A DNA stretch of 64,000 nucleotides from Pseudomonas saudimassiliensis (GCF_000939975.1 NZ_LK391969.1:2756600-2820599), one strand, 5' to 3'. Shown: positions 17,219 through 27,193, counted from the first letter of the stretch. Notes: generated from the letters alone by a model not told the origin. Translations and numbers: made by a program.

Positions 17219-18025
17219 TCATCCTCCGAACAGGCGCTTGAGCAGCCCTTTTTTCTGGGCTTCGAGGAAGCGGTGGGGCACTTCCTTGCCAAGCAGGCGT
17301 TCGACGGCGTCGCTGTAGGCCTGACCGGCATCGCTCTTGTCGTCCATGATCACCGGGATGCCCTGGTTGGAGGCCTTGAGCACTGCCTGGGACTCGGGGA
17401 TGACGCCCAGCAGCGGAATCGACAGGATGTCCTCGACGTCGCTGACCGACAGCATCTCGCCGTTCTCGACCCGCTCGGGACTGTAGCGGGTCAGCAGCAG
17501 GTGCTCCTTGATCTTGTCGCCCTGTTCGGAGCGGCGCGACTTGCTGGAGAGCAGGCCGAGCATGCGGTCGGAGTCGCGCACCGAGGACACCTCGGGGTTG
17601 GTCACGACAATGGCCTCATCGGCAAAATACATCGCCAGGTGGGCGCCTTTCTCGATGCCCGCCGGGGAGTCGCAGACGATGAAGTCGAAGGTTTCTTTCA
17701 ACTGGTCAAGCACGCCCTGGACGCCTTCGAGGGTCAACGCATCCTTGTCCCGGGTCTGGGACGCGGGGAGGATATAGAGGTTGTCCGAGCGCTTGTCCTT
17801 GATCAGGGTCTGATTCAGGTTGGAATCACCGTTGATCAGGTTGACGAAATCATAGACCACACGACGCTCGCACCCCATGATCAGGTCGAGGTTGCGCAGG
17901 CCCACATCGAAATCGACGATGACCGTCTTGTATCCACGCAGAGCGAGTCCGGTACCGATGGCAGCGCTGGTAGTGGTTTTGCCAACGCCCCCCTTGCCTG
18001 AGGTAATGACTAGGATCTTTGCCAA
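17219..18025 (-). CDS. minD: Septum site-determining ATPase MinD
   Basis: A 268-residue ParA/MinD-type ATPase. [18 protein letters not shown] is the deviant Walker A motif, followed by [26 protein letters not shown] and [17 protein letters not shown]. The C-terminal [17 protein letters not shown] is the amphipathic membrane-targeting helix. MinD recruits MinC to the membrane and is released by MinE. I use a TTG start at 18025 (protein begins M-A-K-I-L-V): AGGAAGG lies four bases upstream, and no ATG or GTG fits the family start. It is downstream of minC. Confidence 0.95.
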   Translation of the reverse strand: MAKILVITSGKGGVGKTTTSAAIGTGLALRGYKTVIVDFDVGLRNLDLIMGCERRVVYDFVNLINGDSNLNQTLIKDKRSDNLYILPASQTRDKDALTLEGVQGVLDQLKETFDFIVCDSPAGIEKGAHLAMYFADEAIVVTNPEVSSVRDSDRMLGLLSSKSRRSEQGDKIKEHLLLTRYSPERVENGEMLSVSDVEDILSIPLLGVIPESQAVLKASNQGIPVIMDDKSDAGQAYSDAVERLLGKEVPHRFLEAQKKGLLKRLFGG

Positions 18026-18173
18026 AATGACCTTCCTGACTGATCTTGAATTTGAATGTGGGATGCGTCGGCCCGCCGCGTGCGGATACCGCCTGTCCTG
18101 CCTTGCCTGGGGTACTTGCGATTGGCCCTGAGCCACGGCTCACGGGCGTCCCCGAATGGTGGAACAGTATCTG

Positions 18174-18941
18174 TCAAAGGGCTTCTATCTTCAAGCTGTC
18201 CCCATCGAGCGATACCTGTACTGCTTCCTTCCATTGGTGCCGGCGCAGATCTTCCGCCACCTTGTACTGCCCGGCCACCGAGACCAGCTCCGCTTCGAGC
18301 GACTGGCAGAAGATGCGTGCCCGGGTATCCCCGCGTACACCCGCCAGTGCCCGACCGCGCAGCGGGCCGTATACGTGAATATGCCCATCGGCGAGCAGCT
18401 CCGAGCCGGCGCTCACCGGCGCCAGCACGATGAGGTCGCCGCCCCGGGCATAGACCTGTTGGCCCGAGCGTACCGGCTCGGTAATCACCCGCGTCGGCGT
18501 GGTATCGGCGACCTGGGGCGCAGCCGGGGGAGGGGCGACCTCCGCTGGTTGGGCAACAGCTTGCGGTGCAGGTTCCGGTGCGTCGATTATTTTGTCGCGA
18601 CCGCGGCCCGGGGGCAGCAGCACCAGGCTGGCCTGTTGCGCCAGGGCACGGAACTGCTCGTCGCCGCGCAGGGCCACCGGTTGCAAGCCATGATCCCGGC
18701 AGATGCGCAGCAGCGCGATCAGACCGGCGATATCCAGTTCGTCATCGAGTTTTTCCAGGCTGATCAGTACCGGGGTGTCCTGAAAGAAATTCGGCGCCTG
18801 TTCGACCTTCTCGGCCAGCTGCACCGCAAAACGTTGCGGGGCCTGACGGACCAGCTCCACGACGGTCATGGTGAGCATGCCGCCCTTGAGATGGAAGACG
18901 GGGTCGGTATCGAGCAGGTCCAGATGTGTTTCAGAAGTCAT
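18174..18941 (-). CDS. minC: Septum site-determining protein MinC
   Basis: A 255-residue FtsZ inhibitor. The N-terminal domain (FHLKGGMLTMTVVELV to about residue 105) antagonises FtsZ assembly. A proline/alanine-rich linker (APEPAPQAVAQPAEVAPPP) leads to the C-terminal beta-helix (QVYARGGDLIVLAPVSAGSE), which binds MinD and dimerises. It is the first gene of minC-minD-minE, 148 bases upstream of minD, and diverges from the lpxL-type gene. The ATG at 18941 fits the family start; the longer open frame upstream is not MinC-like. Confidence 0.95.
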   Translation of the reverse strand: MTSETHLDLLDTDPVFHLKGGMLTMTVVELVRQAPQRFAVQLAEKVEQAPNFFQDTPVLISLEKLDDELDIAGLIALLRICRDHGLQPVALRGDEQFRALAQQASLVLLPPGRGRDKIIDAPEPAPQAVAQPAEVAPPPAAPQVADTTPTRVITEPVRSGQQVYARGGDLIVLAPVSAGSELLADGHIHVYGPLRGRALAGVRGDTRARIFCQSLEAELVSVAGQYKVAEDLRRHQWKEAVQVSLDGDSLKIEAL

Positions 18942-19100
18942 GGCAGATCCATAGAGCGTTTGGTGGGCACACTTATATAGCCTGCCATGGCCGACCGCAA
19001 GCCGAAACCAGCGGCAGGTTGCTGGTCGTTGAACCCTTGCGGTTTCCCATCCGACCGACGGCTTGGGTAGAATGGGTTTTTTTCGGAATATGGCTGCCTG

Positions 19101-20063
19101 ATGACTCGTCCCGGCTTCAAACCTGCGTTGCTGCATCCCCGCTACTGGCCCATGTGGATCGGACTGGGCCTGCTGTGGTTGGTCATTCGCCTGCCCTACC
19201 GGGTGCTGCTGCAGCTGGGCCGGCTGGTGGGCTGGGGAATGTATCACCTGATGCGCGAGCGCCGGGAGATTGCCCGGATCAACCTGGAGCTGTGCTTCCC
19301 GCAGTGGAGCGCCGCCGAGCGTAACCGGGTGCTGCGGGAAAACTTCGCCTCCAATGGCATCGCCCTGTTCGAGATGGCCATGGCCTGGTGGTGGCCGCCC
19401 CAGCGCCTGGCGAAGCTGGCGCGGGTGGAGGGGCTGGAGCACCTGCAGCGGGCGGCCGCGGCGGGGCAGGGCGTGGTGCTGATGTCACTGCATTTCACTA
19501 CCCTGGAAATCGGCGCCGCCTTGCTCGGCCAGCGGGCGACCATCGATGGCATGTACCGAGAGCACAAGAATGCGGCCTTTGACTATGTACAGCGGCGCGG
19601 GCGCGAACGGCACAATGCCGATGCGGTTGCCGTGGAGCGGGAGGATGTGCGCAGCATGCTCAAGTCGCTGCGCAAGGGGCGCGGCATCTGGTATGCCCCG
19701 GACCAGGATTACGGACGCAAGGCCAGCGTGTTCGTGCCGCTGTTCGGCGTGCCGGCAGCGACCGTGACCGCCACCGCCACCTTTGCCCGGTTGGGCAAGG
19801 CTCAAGTCGTGCCCTTCACCCAGACCCGCCTGCCCGACGCCCAGGGTTACCTGCTTACCGTGCACCCGCCGCTGGAGGACTTTCCCCAGGGCGACGAGCA
19901 GGCGGACGCCCTGCGCATCAACCAGTGGGTCGAGCAGGAAATCCGCCAGCAACCGGAGCAGTACATGTGGGTGCACCGGCGCTTCAAGACCCGTCCGGAG
20001 GGCGAGCCGCGGCCCTATCCCGAGCGCGAGCGCAAGCGGCGTAAACGCAAGAGCCCACGCTGA
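19101..20063 (+). CDS. lpxL: Lipid A biosynthesis lauroyl acyltransferase (LpxL/HtrB family)
   Basis: A 320-residue inner-membrane acyltransferase. A hydrophobic N-terminal segment (MWIGLGLLWLVIRLPYRVLL) anchors the protein, LHFTTLEIGAALL holds the H-x4-(D/E) catalytic pair, and WYAPDQDYG and the PFTQTRLPD stretch are conserved in the family. It adds a secondary acyl chain to lipid A. The C-terminus ends in a strongly basic tail (ERERKRRKRKSPR). The stop codon overlaps the ATG of the patatin gene by one base, so the two are probably co-translated. Pseudomonads have several paralogues, so acyl specificity is not certain. Confidence 0.9.
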   Translation: MTRPGFKPALLHPRYWPMWIGLGLLWLVIRLPYRVLLQLGRLVGWGMYHLMRERREIARINLELCFPQWSAAERNRVLRENFASNGIALFEMAMAWWWPPQRLAKLARVEGLEHLQRAAAAGQGVVLMSLHFTTLEIGAALLGQRATIDGMYREHKNAAFDYVQRRGRERHNADAVAVEREDVRSMLKSLRKGRGIWYAPDQDYGRKASVFVPLFGVPAATVTATATFARLGKAQVVPFTQTRLPDAQGYLLTVHPPLEDFPQGDEQADALRINQWVEQEIRQQPEQYMWVHRRFKTRPEGEPRPYPERERKRRKRKSPR

Positions 20064-21241
20064 TGGCAACGACAGGCCCAGACAAGGATGATGGCCTGGC
20101 GCTGATTCTGTCCGGCGGTGGCGCCCGTGCCGCCTACCAGGTCGGAGTGCTGGCGGGGATCGCCGAACTGACGCCGCGCACAACTCCCAACCTGTTTCCG
20201 ATCATCTGCGGTACCTCTGCCGGGGCGATCAACGCCCTGGCGCTGGCGACCCATGCGGGCAACCTGCACGCCGCGGTCGACAGCATGCTCGAGGTCTGGT
20301 CCGCCTTTCGCAGTCACCACGTCATGCGCACCGACTGGCCAGGGCTGGTGGCCCAGGCCTGGCGCTGGAGTCGGACCAACCTGCTGGGCAATGTGGCCGG
20401 GGAGAGCACCACGGCGCTGCTGGACAATCAGCCGCTGCGGCAGTTATTGGCGGCGCGCATGCGCTTTGGCTGCATCGAAGAGGCACTGCAGGCGGGGCAG
20501 CTGCGGGCCATCTCCGTCAGCGCCTTCGATTACCGTGCATCGCAATCGGTGTACTTCTACCAGGGGCGCGACCGGATCACGCCCTGGCGGCGGCACCGGC
20601 GCATTGGCGTGCAGACCCGGTTGGGGCTGGACCATCTGATGGCCTCGACCGCGATACCGCTGCTGTTTCCGCCGGTGCTGCTCAATCGCACTTGGTATGG
20701 CGACGGGGCGGTGCGGCAGCAGGCGCCGCTGAGTCCGGCGCTGCACCTGGGGGCGAACCGGGTGCTGGTAATCGGCGTTACCCATCATGGCGTGACTCCG
20801 GATGCGGGACAGCCGGGCGGGAGGCTGGCAACGCCGCCGCCCCCCAGCCTGGCGCAGCTGGGCGGACATCTTCTGCATAGTACCTTCATTGACAACCTGG
20901 AGACCGACCTGGAGCAGCTGGAGCGGATGAATCGCCTGGCGGCCTACCAGCCAGCGGCCCTGCGTAACAGCGGCAATGGGGTGCGCCAGGTGGAGGTGCA
21001 GGTAGTATCGCCCAGCGAACCGCTGGACCTGATCGCCGCGCGCCATCGCGCGGCGTTGCCGGCCGGCTTGCGGCTGTTCCTGCGGGGCAGCGGCGCGACC
21101 CGCAGCTCGGGCAGTGATCTGCTGAGTTATCTGCTGTTCGAGGCGGAATACTGCAATGAGTTGATCGCCCTGGGCCGCCGTGATGCCCTGGCCCAGGCGC
21201 CAGAGCTGCGGCGGTTTTTGGGGCTTGCCGAGGCTAGATAA
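20063..21241 (+). CDS. Patatin-like phospholipase
   Basis: A 392-residue protein with the full patatin signature: oxyanion loop SGGGARAAYQVGVL (residues about 16-29), nucleophile elbow GTSAG, and the Asp of DGAVRQQ near residue 213. Patatins are Ser-Asp dyad lipid acyl hydrolases. No signal peptide is visible, so it is probably cytoplasmic or peripheral to the inner membrane. It overlaps the lpxL-type gene by one base, suggesting a role in phospholipid or lipid A acyl turnover (inference). Confidence 0.88.
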   Translation: MATTGPDKDDGLALILSGGGARAAYQVGVLAGIAELTPRTTPNLFPIICGTSAGAINALALATHAGNLHAAVDSMLEVWSAFRSHHVMRTDWPGLVAQAWRWSRTNLLGNVAGESTTALLDNQPLRQLLAARMRFGCIEEALQAGQLRAISVSAFDYRASQSVYFYQGRDRITPWRRHRRIGVQTRLGLDHLMASTAIPLLFPPVLLNRTWYGDGAVRQQAPLSPALHLGANRVLVIGVTHHGVTPDAGQPGGRLATPPPPSLAQLGGHLLHSTFIDNLETDLEQLERMNRLAAYQPAALRNSGNGVRQVEVQVVSPSEPLDLIAARHRAALPAGLRLFLRGSGATRSSGSDLLSYLLFEAEYCNELIALGRRDALAQAPELRRFLGLAEAR

Positions 21242-21420
21242 GCTGGCGACGCCGCCGTTGGGTCCCGGCCAGGTGGCTTGCGGCCACTGATCGAATGCTA
21301 CCGGATAAGTACCGCGGCCGCTGCCAGCAAGATACGAGCTGGTGCTCGAATCTCCCAGGCGTTCGCGCGAGTCATGTGCCTGTCCTGGGATTGACGAGCA
21401 CGCCCCGGTTCGCCGAGCCG

Positions 21421-21443
21421 CACCGCACTGAAGCGATGCGGTG
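21421..21443. terminator. Hairpin between patatin gene and rapA
   Basis: CACCGCA (21421-21427) pairs with TGCGGTG (21437-21443). It lies 18 bases past the rapA stop on the minus strand and lacks a T-run, so it is at best a weak terminator. Confidence 0.35.
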
Positions 21444-21460
21444 GCAGATTACCGCGGAGC

Positions 21461-24304
21461 TTAGCCCACCACCAGGATACGCAGCGCGTCCAGTCGGATC
21501 TTCGCCTGGTGCAGTACCTCAACCCCACGCCGGCGTTGCTGCTCCAGGGCGTCGATCTCGCTCTGGCGCACCAGCGGGTTGACCTGTTGCAGTGCCTTGA
21601 GGCGGTTGATTTCCTCGTCCAGGTCGGTGGTGAAGCGGGTCGATGCCTGTTCCACCAACTCGGCATGCTGGATGTCAGCCAGGGCTTCGGCGCGGTCCAG
21701 CAGACGTTCAACCTCGTCGCGCTGACTCTTGGCGATCTTGCTGGCCAGATGCTTGGGCAGCCCATCGATCTGCGCTTCCAGGGTTTCGAAGGCCACCTTG
21801 GCGGCCAGGTCGTTGCCATTGATATCCAACAGGCAGCGCACCGGGGTCGGCGGCAGATAGCGTTGCAGCTGCAGCGCCCGCGGAGCGATGGCCTCGCTGA
21901 CGAACAGGCACTCGAGCAACATGGTGCCGGGCTTCAGCGCCTTGTTCTTCAGCAGCGCCACCGAGCTGTTGCCCATACTGCCGGACAGCACCAGGTCCAT
22001 GCCGCCCTGTAGCATCGGATGCTCCCAGGTGATGAACTGCATGTCCTCGCGGGACAGGGCCGTGTCGCGGTCGTAGGTGATGGTCACCCCCTCGTCGTCC
22101 CCCAGGGGGAAGCCTGCGTCGAGCATGCGCTCACCGGGGCGCAGCACCAGGGCATTATCGGAGTGGTCTTCGCTGTCGATACCGAATACATCGAAGAGCC
22201 GCTCCATATAGATAGGCAGCTGGAAGTCCTGGTCCTGTCGCTCGATGGTCTCGATCAGACGTTGCGCCTCGCCGGTATGCCCGCGCGAATGCAGTTCCAG
22301 CAGGCGGTCGCGGCCGTTGTGCAGCTCGGCCTCCAGCGCGTTGCGGGTCTGCTGCGCCTCGGCGATCAAGGTCTGCCACTCTTGCTCCTGCGGTTGCTCC
22401 AGTTGCTGCTCCAGGGCGTCGCCGTATTGCTGCTGCAGGGCGTTGCCGGTGGGGCAGGTGGCGCGGAAGGCGTTCAGCCCCTGGTCGTACCACTGGAACA
22501 GGCGCTCCTGGGCGGTCCCTTCCAGGTAGGGTACATGCAGCTCGATGGTGTGCTTCTGACCAATACGGTCGAGGCGGCCGATGCGCTGCTCCAGCAGATC
22601 GGGATGCGCCGGCAGGTCGAACATCACCAGGTGGTGGGCGAACTGGAAGTTGCGGCCCTCGCTGCCTATTTCCGAGCAGATCATCACCTGGGCGCCGAAT
22701 TCCTCATCGGCGAAGAACGCAGCGGCGCGGTCACGCTCGATGATGCTCATGCCCTGGTGGAACACGGTGGCGGGGATGCCGCTGCGGATGCGCAGGGCGT
22801 CGTTCACGTCCAGCGCCGTTTCGGCGTGGGCGCAAATCACCAGCACCTTGTGCTGCTTCAGGGATTTCAGGGTGTCGATCAGCCAGTCGACCCGCGGGTC
22901 GTCCTGCCACCAGGCGGTTTCCGCCGGCTCGAACTCATCCTGCAGGCCAACCTCGGGATACAGCGTCGCGCGGCCTTGCAGCTCGTCGTACAGGGCGGGG
23001 CAGGGCAGCGGGTAGGCATGCAGCTCGCGCTCGGGGAAGCCGCTGATTACCGCGCGGGTATTACGGTAGAGCACCCGGCCGGTGCCATGGCGATCGAGCA
23101 ACTGGCGGATCAGGCTGCGGCGGGCCTCGGTGGCGGTCTCGCCGCCGGCCTGCACGGCATCCAGCAGGCTGTCGGCGCTGTCGCCGAGCCACTGGCTGAT
23201 GGCCTCGCGGTGTTCTGGCGCCAGGGCCGGGGTGTCGAGCAGTTGCTGCACCGCTTCGGCAACCGGCTGGTAGCGCAGGGTTTCGGCGCGGAACGCCTCA
23301 AGGTCATGGAAGCGGTCCGGGTCCAGCAGGCGCAGGCGGGCGAAGTGACTGGCCTGGCCCAACTGTTCCGGCGTGGCGGTCAGCAGCAGCACGGCGGGAA
23401 TCTGGCCGGCGAGCTGTTCCACCAGGGTGTATTCCGGGCTGGCCGCCTCCTCATGCCAGACCAGATGGTGGGCTTCGTCGACCACCAGCAGGTCCCAGTC
23501 GCTGGCGTGCAGCCACTGCTCGGCCTTGTCATTGGCCAGCAGGAATTCCAGTGATACCAGCGCCAGCTGTTCTTCCTCGAAGGGGTTCTGTTCGGCCCCA
23601 TCGCAGCGTTCCTGGTTGAACAGGGCAAAGCGCAGGTTGAAGCGCCGCAGCATTTCCACCAGCCACTGGTGCTGGAGGTTCTCCGGTACCACGATCAGTA
23701 CCCGGCGTACCCGCCCGGTCTGGATCTGGCGGTGGATGACCAGGCCGGCCTCGATGGTCTTGCCCAGGCCCACTTCGTCCGCCAGCAGTACGCGGGGCGC
23801 GACCCGGTCAGCCACGTCCCTGGCGATATGCAACTGGTGGGCGATCGGCTGGGTGCGGACACCCGCCAGGCCCAGCAGTGGGGAACGCTGGATGCGGCAA
23901 TAATGGCGCAGACTTTCATAGCGCAGGCCAAACCAGGGCAGGGGGTCGATCTGGCTGGCAAACAGCCGGTCGCTGGCCAGGCGGAACTGGATGAAGTTGT
24001 CCAGCATGGTTTCGGCAAAGTCGGCATTGCTGCCATCGTCCCGCAGTCCGCGATAATGCAACAGCCCATCCTGCTCGGTCACATCGCTGACCGTCAGGCT
24101 CCAGCCTTCGTGGTGGGTGATACTGTCGCCCGGGCTGAACCGTACGCGGGTCAAGGGGGCATTGCGCATGGCGTAATGGCGGGTTTCGCCGCTCGCCGGG
24201 AAGAGGATCACGACCAGCCGGCCATCCTGTGATAACACGGTACCCAGTCCCAGTTCCGATTCGCTGTCACTGACCCAGCGTTGCCCCGGGGTAAATACTG
24301 TCAT
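21461..24304 (-). CDS. rapA: RNA polymerase-associated ATPase RapA (HepA)
   Basis: A 947-residue SWI2/SNF2 ATPase, close to the 968 residues of E. coli RapA. N-terminal Tudor-like domains come first, then motif [16 protein letters not shown], motif II DEAHH, motif [14 protein letters not shown], and the C-terminal helicase lobe with [20 protein letters not shown] and [12 protein letters not shown]. RapA binds core RNA polymerase and helps it recycle after transcription. The gene is single and convergent with the patatin gene. Confidence 0.95.
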   Translation of the reverse strand: MTVFTPGQRWVSDSESELGLGTVLSQDGRLVVILFPASGETRHYAMRNAPLTRVRFSPGDSITHHEGWSLTVSDVTEQDGLLHYRGLRDDGSNADFAETMLDNFIQFRLASDRLFASQIDPLPWFGLRYESLRHYCRIQRSPLLGLAGVRTQPIAHQLHIARDVADRVAPRVLLADEVGLGKTIEAGLVIHRQIQTGRVRRVLIVVPENLQHQWLVEMLRRFNLRFALFNQERCDGAEQNPFEEEQLALVSLEFLLANDKAEQWLHASDWDLLVVDEAHHLVWHEEAASPEYTLVEQLAGQIPAVLLLTATPEQLGQASHFARLRLLDPDRFHDLEAFRAETLRYQPVAEAVQQLLDTPALAPEHREAISQWLGDSADSLLDAVQAGGETATEARRSLIRQLLDRHGTGRVLYRNTRAVISGFPERELHAYPLPCPALYDELQGRATLYPEVGLQDEFEPAETAWWQDDPRVDWLIDTLKSLKQHKVLVICAHAETALDVNDALRIRSGIPATVFHQGMSIIERDRAAAFFADEEFGAQVMICSEIGSEGRNFQFAHHLVMFDLPAHPDLLEQRIGRLDRIGQKHTIELHVPYLEGTAQERLFQWYDQGLNAFRATCPTGNALQQQYGDALEQQLEQPQEQEWQTLIAEAQQTRNALEAELHNGRDRLLELHSRGHTGEAQRLIETIERQDQDFQLPIYMERLFDVFGIDSEDHSDNALVLRPGERMLDAGFPLGDDEGVTITYDRDTALSREDMQFITWEHPMLQGGMDLVLSGSMGNSSVALLKNKALKPGTMLLECLFVSEAIAPRALQLQRYLPPTPVRCLLDINGNDLAAKVAFETLEAQIDGLPKHLASKIAKSQRDEVERLLDRAEALADIQHAELVEQASTRFTTDLDEEINRLKALQQVNPLVRQSEIDALEQQRRRGVEVLHQAKIRLDALRILVVG

Positions 24305-24525
24305 GCCTCACTCCTGCCCATGCGTAAAGGGCGCATATGTTACCTGATCCGGGAGTGCTCACAAACCGCTGATAGCAAAGCGGGATAGTCACTGGCGGAT
24401 CCGCCTGCCCCGGCAGAAAAAGTCGGTTCTGTGACGCCGGTCGCAGTTCGGGGATCAAAGGCGGCGTTTGACGGTCGATAAGCTAGCTACCATGCTGCTC
24501 GATATCACCCTTTACAGGTAAAGCC

Positions 24526-24807
24526 ATGCTCATTCCCGGTGTTCCCGCCCCCGGCGTTCAACAGGAACGTCTCAAGACCGACCGCCAGCTACGGCCGGGG
24601 GCGATCGACGGCGTGCCCGGCGATCCGCTTTCGGGATTGCCGACGGACGACAGGGACGGGCACGGCGGCCACGAGCATCAGCATCGCGCCGCAGAGCAGT
24701 CGGCCGATCTGCAGACCGCCCATGAGCCGCCTGCCGCTACCGAGCCAACCGAAGTCGGCGCGCCAGATCTGCCGCGCAAGGGGCTGCTGGTTGACATCCG
24801 GGCCTGA
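24526..24807 (+). CDS. Hypothetical protein, 93 residues, His-rich segment
   Basis: No family recognised. The ATG has AGGTAAAGCC upstream. The protein is polar and proline-rich, probably disordered, with a histidine-rich patch HGGHEHQH at residues about 46-53 that could bind metal (inference). No signal peptide or membrane segment is seen. It is divergent from rapA across 221 bases and lies 38 bases ahead of another small gene on the same strand. Confidence 0.6.
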   Translation: MLIPGVPAPGVQQERLKTDRQLRPGAIDGVPGDPLSGLPTDDRDGHGGHEHQHRAAEQSADLQTAHEPPAATEPTEVGAPDLPRKGLLVDIRA

Positions 24808-24845
24808 GGCGATGGTAGGCTTGCCGCTTGCCCCAGGAGCCCCCC

Positions 24846-25028
24846 ATGCCCGAACAGCCACAGTCTGCCCCGGTTATCGATCTTGCCGAAGCACGGCGCA
24901 GCCGGCTGCATGATATCCACGAAGCCCGCCTCCTGCAGGTGCGCGCCGCCTTCGAAAAAGCCCTGCCATTGCCCGCCAAGCCAAAGCGCAGTGGCAAGAA
25001 AAAACCGAAAAAACCGAAAAAGCGCTGA
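24846..25028 (+). CDS. Small lysine-rich hypothetical protein
   Basis: A 60-residue protein starting at the ATG at 24846, which has AGGAG nine bases upstream; an ATG at 24828 is also in frame. The N-terminal half (VIDLAEARRSRLHDIHEARLL) looks like a single charged helix; the C-terminus is a basic tail of lysine and proline (KKKPKKPKKR). Function unknown; nucleic acid or membrane-surface binding is possible from charge alone. Confidence 0.6.
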   Translation: MPEQPQSAPVIDLAEARRSRLHDIHEARLLQVRAAFEKALPLPAKPKRSGKKKPKKPKKR

Positions 25029-25042
25029 AAACGGCTATTTAC

Positions 25043-25084
25043 TTGACCTCGGTCAAGTACCCTGATGATCCTCATGGGTATTCT
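25043..25084 (+). promoter_or_regulatory. ANR/FNR box with matching -10 element
   Basis: TTGACCTCGGTCAA at 25043-25056 matches the ANR/DNR/FNR consensus TTGAY-N4-RTCAA perfectly. A -10-like TATTCT lies at 25079-25084, exactly where it should be if the box is centred at -41.5 (class II activation). The start codon of the small membrane protein follows at 25124. This predicts induction under low oxygen. Confidence 0.8.
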
Positions 25085-25123
25085 GCAATCATAGACAGAC
25101 ATACATGGATGCGGAGAAAGCTC

Positions 25124-25246
25124 ATGTTTATCGATGATGCAGTGATTGCCGGTTTATTGACAGTGGGCCTGATGGTCGTGTTCCTCGCCGGGGTTGGCGT
25201 ATTCATCTACCAGGATGCGCGCAAGACCAGCAAAAAGATTCCCTGA
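25124..25246 (+). CDS. ccoM: Single-span small membrane protein, probable cbb3 oxidase subunit CcoM
   Basis: A 40-residue protein: MFIDDAVIAGL, one hydrophobic helix (about residues 7-28, AVIAGLLTVGLMVVFLAGVGVFIY) and a positively charged tail (QDARKTSKKIP), as expected for an N-out, single-pass protein. Layout and sequence resemble CcoM, the small accessory subunit of the cbb3-type cytochrome c oxidase described in Pseudomonas stutzeri; I rely on memory of that family. GGAGAAAG lies 5 bases upstream of the ATG. The perfect ANR box upstream fits a microaerobic oxidase subunit encoded apart from ccoNOQP. Confidence 0.65.
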   Translation: MFIDDAVIAGLLTVGLMVVFLAGVGVFIYQDARKTSKKIP

Positions 25247-25338
25247 TTCACCCCTGGAATTGCCGGAGCTCGAAAGCGCAGCCCCCTCTGCGCGGGACTC
25301 TTTCGGGTTCCTCAATGTGCATGGCTCGCAAGGCCTTC

Positions 25339-25369
25339 GCGGTTACCCTTTGGGTAACCGCTTTTTTTT
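25339..25369 (+). terminator. Rho-independent terminator after the ccoM-type gene
   Basis: GCGGTTACCC (25339-25348) pairs perfectly with GGGTAACCGC (25352-25361) around a TTT loop, followed by eight T residues. It lies 92 bases downstream of the small gene's stop codon. Confidence 0.9.
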
Positions 25370-25451
25370 GCCCCTGGGCAGTGTCCTCGCTGCTGCGGTG
25401 GGTGGCAGGCATCCGGTAGACTGACCGGTCCATCCCGTACCGAGCCACACC

Positions 25452-26105
25452 ATGTCCAATCTGCCCTCGCCGCCCAGTGCGCCCGTTCCCCGTGCCCGTT
25501 GCCCGCAGTGCGCGCGCCCGGTCGAGCTGTGCCTGTGTCACCTGGTGCCGGATCTCGCGCCACGGACCACTATTATCGTGATCCAGCACCCGGACGAACG
25601 CCGCCACGCGCTGAATACCGCCCGCCTGCTGGTGGCGGGCCTGCGCAATGGGGAGCTGGTGGTGGCGGAGCAACTGCCGGAGAAGTGGCAGCTGCGGCTG
25701 GGCAACCCGGCCTGGCGGACGGAATTGCTGTTTCCCGGGCCGCAGGTGCCGCTGGTGGCGCCCGCCGCAGATGATCCGCGGCCCCGCCAACTGGTGCTGC
25801 TTGACGGCACCTGGCGCAAGGCCCGCAAGCTGCTGCACCTGAGCCCGCTGCTGCAGCAGTTGCCCCAGGTGGCGTTGCCGGCGGGCCTGGAAAGTCGCTA
25901 CCGGTTACGCAAGGCGCCGGCTGCCGGCGCGCTGTCCACCATTGAAGCGGGCGTCGCGGCGCTGCAGCTGATCGAGCCCGACGGCGATTTTCACGATCTG
26001 CTCAAGCCCTTTGACGCGCTGATCGAAGGGCAGATCCAGGCCATGGGCGAGGAGGTCTATCGGCGCAACCACCAGGATGCCGAAGGGTCACCACCTCGAC
26101 GTTGA
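25452..26105 (+). CDS. tapT: DTW-domain protein, tRNA-uridine aminocarboxypropyltransferase (TapT-like)
   Basis: A 217-residue DTW-family enzyme. The cysteine cluster CPQCARPVELCLCHLV (residues about 17-32) and the motif LLDGTWRKARKLLHLSPLL near residue 117, which carries the namesake D-x-T-W signature, identify the family, as does RYRLRKAPAAGALSTIEAG. The E. coli member TapT (YfiP) makes acp3U47 in tRNA from S-adenosylmethionine. It stands alone, with a terminator upstream and an SDR gene 133 bases downstream. Confidence 0.85.
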   Translation: MSNLPSPPSAPVPRARCPQCARPVELCLCHLVPDLAPRTTIIVIQHPDERRHALNTARLLVAGLRNGELVVAEQLPEKWQLRLGNPAWRTELLFPGPQVPLVAPAADDPRPRQLVLLDGTWRKARKLLHLSPLLQQLPQVALPAGLESRYRLRKAPAAGALSTIEAGVAALQLIEPDGDFHDLLKPFDALIEGQIQAMGEEVYRRNHQDAEGSPPRR

Positions 26106-26238
26106 GTTGACTCCATTCGTGACAGTGATTTTGGTGATTTCCACTCCTCTCCGATTGCTGGCCCCGCTAGACTGCGAAAATAGTCGAGTTGATACAAAAT
26201 CGTAAATTGGCTCGACAGCATGGGTTTACGGAGGCGGT

Positions 26239-27057
26239 ATGCAGAAGACAGGTTTGCGGGTGGTGGTTACGGGGGCGGGTAGCGGGCTGGGTCGTGAGCT
26301 GGCGGTGCGTTACGCGCGGGAGGGGGCGCGACTGGCACTGGCGGACATCCAGGAGTCCGGCCTGGGCGAGACCCTGCGGTTGGTTGAGGCGGCGGGCGGT
26401 AGTGGTTTCACCCGGCGCTGCGATGTGCGCGACTACAGCCAGCTGGCGGCCCTGGCCCAGAGCTGCGAGGAGTTGATGCAGGGTGTGGATGTGCTGATCA
26501 ACAACGCCGGCGTGGCGTCTGGCGGCTGGTTCGAGGAGCTGTCGCTGGAGGACTGGGAATGGCAGATCAGCATTAACCTCATGGGCGTGGTCAAGGGCTG
26601 CAAGGCATTCGTGCCCATGCTGCTGACCCAGGGCAATGGCCGGATCATCAATATCGCCTCCATGGCGGCGCTGATGCAGGCGCCAGGCATGAGCAACTAC
26701 AACGTGGCCAAGGCCGGGGTGGTGGCGCTGTCGGAAAGCCTGCTGTGCGAACTGCAGCCCCGTGGCATCAAGGTCAACGTGGTCTGCCCGTCGTTCTTCC
26801 AGACCAATCTGCTGAGTTCCTTCCGCGGCCCGGACAGCGAGTCCCGGGATGATATTGCCAAGTTGCTGGAAAGCTCGCCCATTTCCGCGGCGGACATCGC
26901 CGACCTGATCTACCGCGAAAGCGAGGCCGGCACCTTCATGATCCTGCCCCATGACAAGGGCCGTGAGGCCTGGGCCGTCAAGCAGGCCCAGCCGCAGCTG
27001 ATCTACGACGAGATGGTGCGCCTGGCTGTGAAAAAGCTCTCCGCCTCGGGCAACTGA
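26239..27057 (+). CDS. Short-chain dehydrogenase/reductase
   Basis: A 272-residue classical SDR. TGAGSGLGRELA is the glycine-rich NAD(P) motif, NNAGVASGG stabilises the fold, and the catalytic Ser-Tyr-Lys set is in NIASMAALMQAPGMSNYNVAKAG. The acidic residue after strand 2 (LADIQES) suggests NAD preference. The substrate is not known. The ATG has GGAGGC upstream. It precedes argR on the same strand but a terminator separates them. Confidence 0.88.
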   Translation: MQKTGLRVVVTGAGSGLGRELAVRYAREGARLALADIQESGLGETLRLVEAAGGSGFTRRCDVRDYSQLAALAQSCEELMQGVDVLINNAGVASGGWFEELSLEDWEWQISINLMGVVKGCKAFVPMLLTQGNGRIINIASMAALMQAPGMSNYNVAKAGVVALSESLLCELQPRGIKVNVVCPSFFQTNLLSSFRGPDSESRDDIAKLLESSPISAADIADLIYRESEAGTFMILPHDKGREAWAVKQAQPQLIYDEMVRLAVKKLSASGN

Positions 27058-27079
27058 CACTTTTGCACGCGGTACCCCG

Positions 27080-27107
27080 GGGAGGCGCGCCAGCGTCTCC
27101 CTTTTTT
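27080..27107 (+). terminator. Terminator of the SDR gene
   Basis: GGGAGGCG (27080-27087) pairs with CGTCTCCC (27094-27101, one G-T pair), followed by TTTTTT. It lies 22 bases after the stop codon. Confidence 0.85.
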
Positions 27108-27193
27108 GTCGTTCCGATTTGCTCCTGCGGTGTCAAGCTCTGCGGCATGTGGCACAATGCAGCACTGAATTCTGACCGGGACCAGACGGGAAC

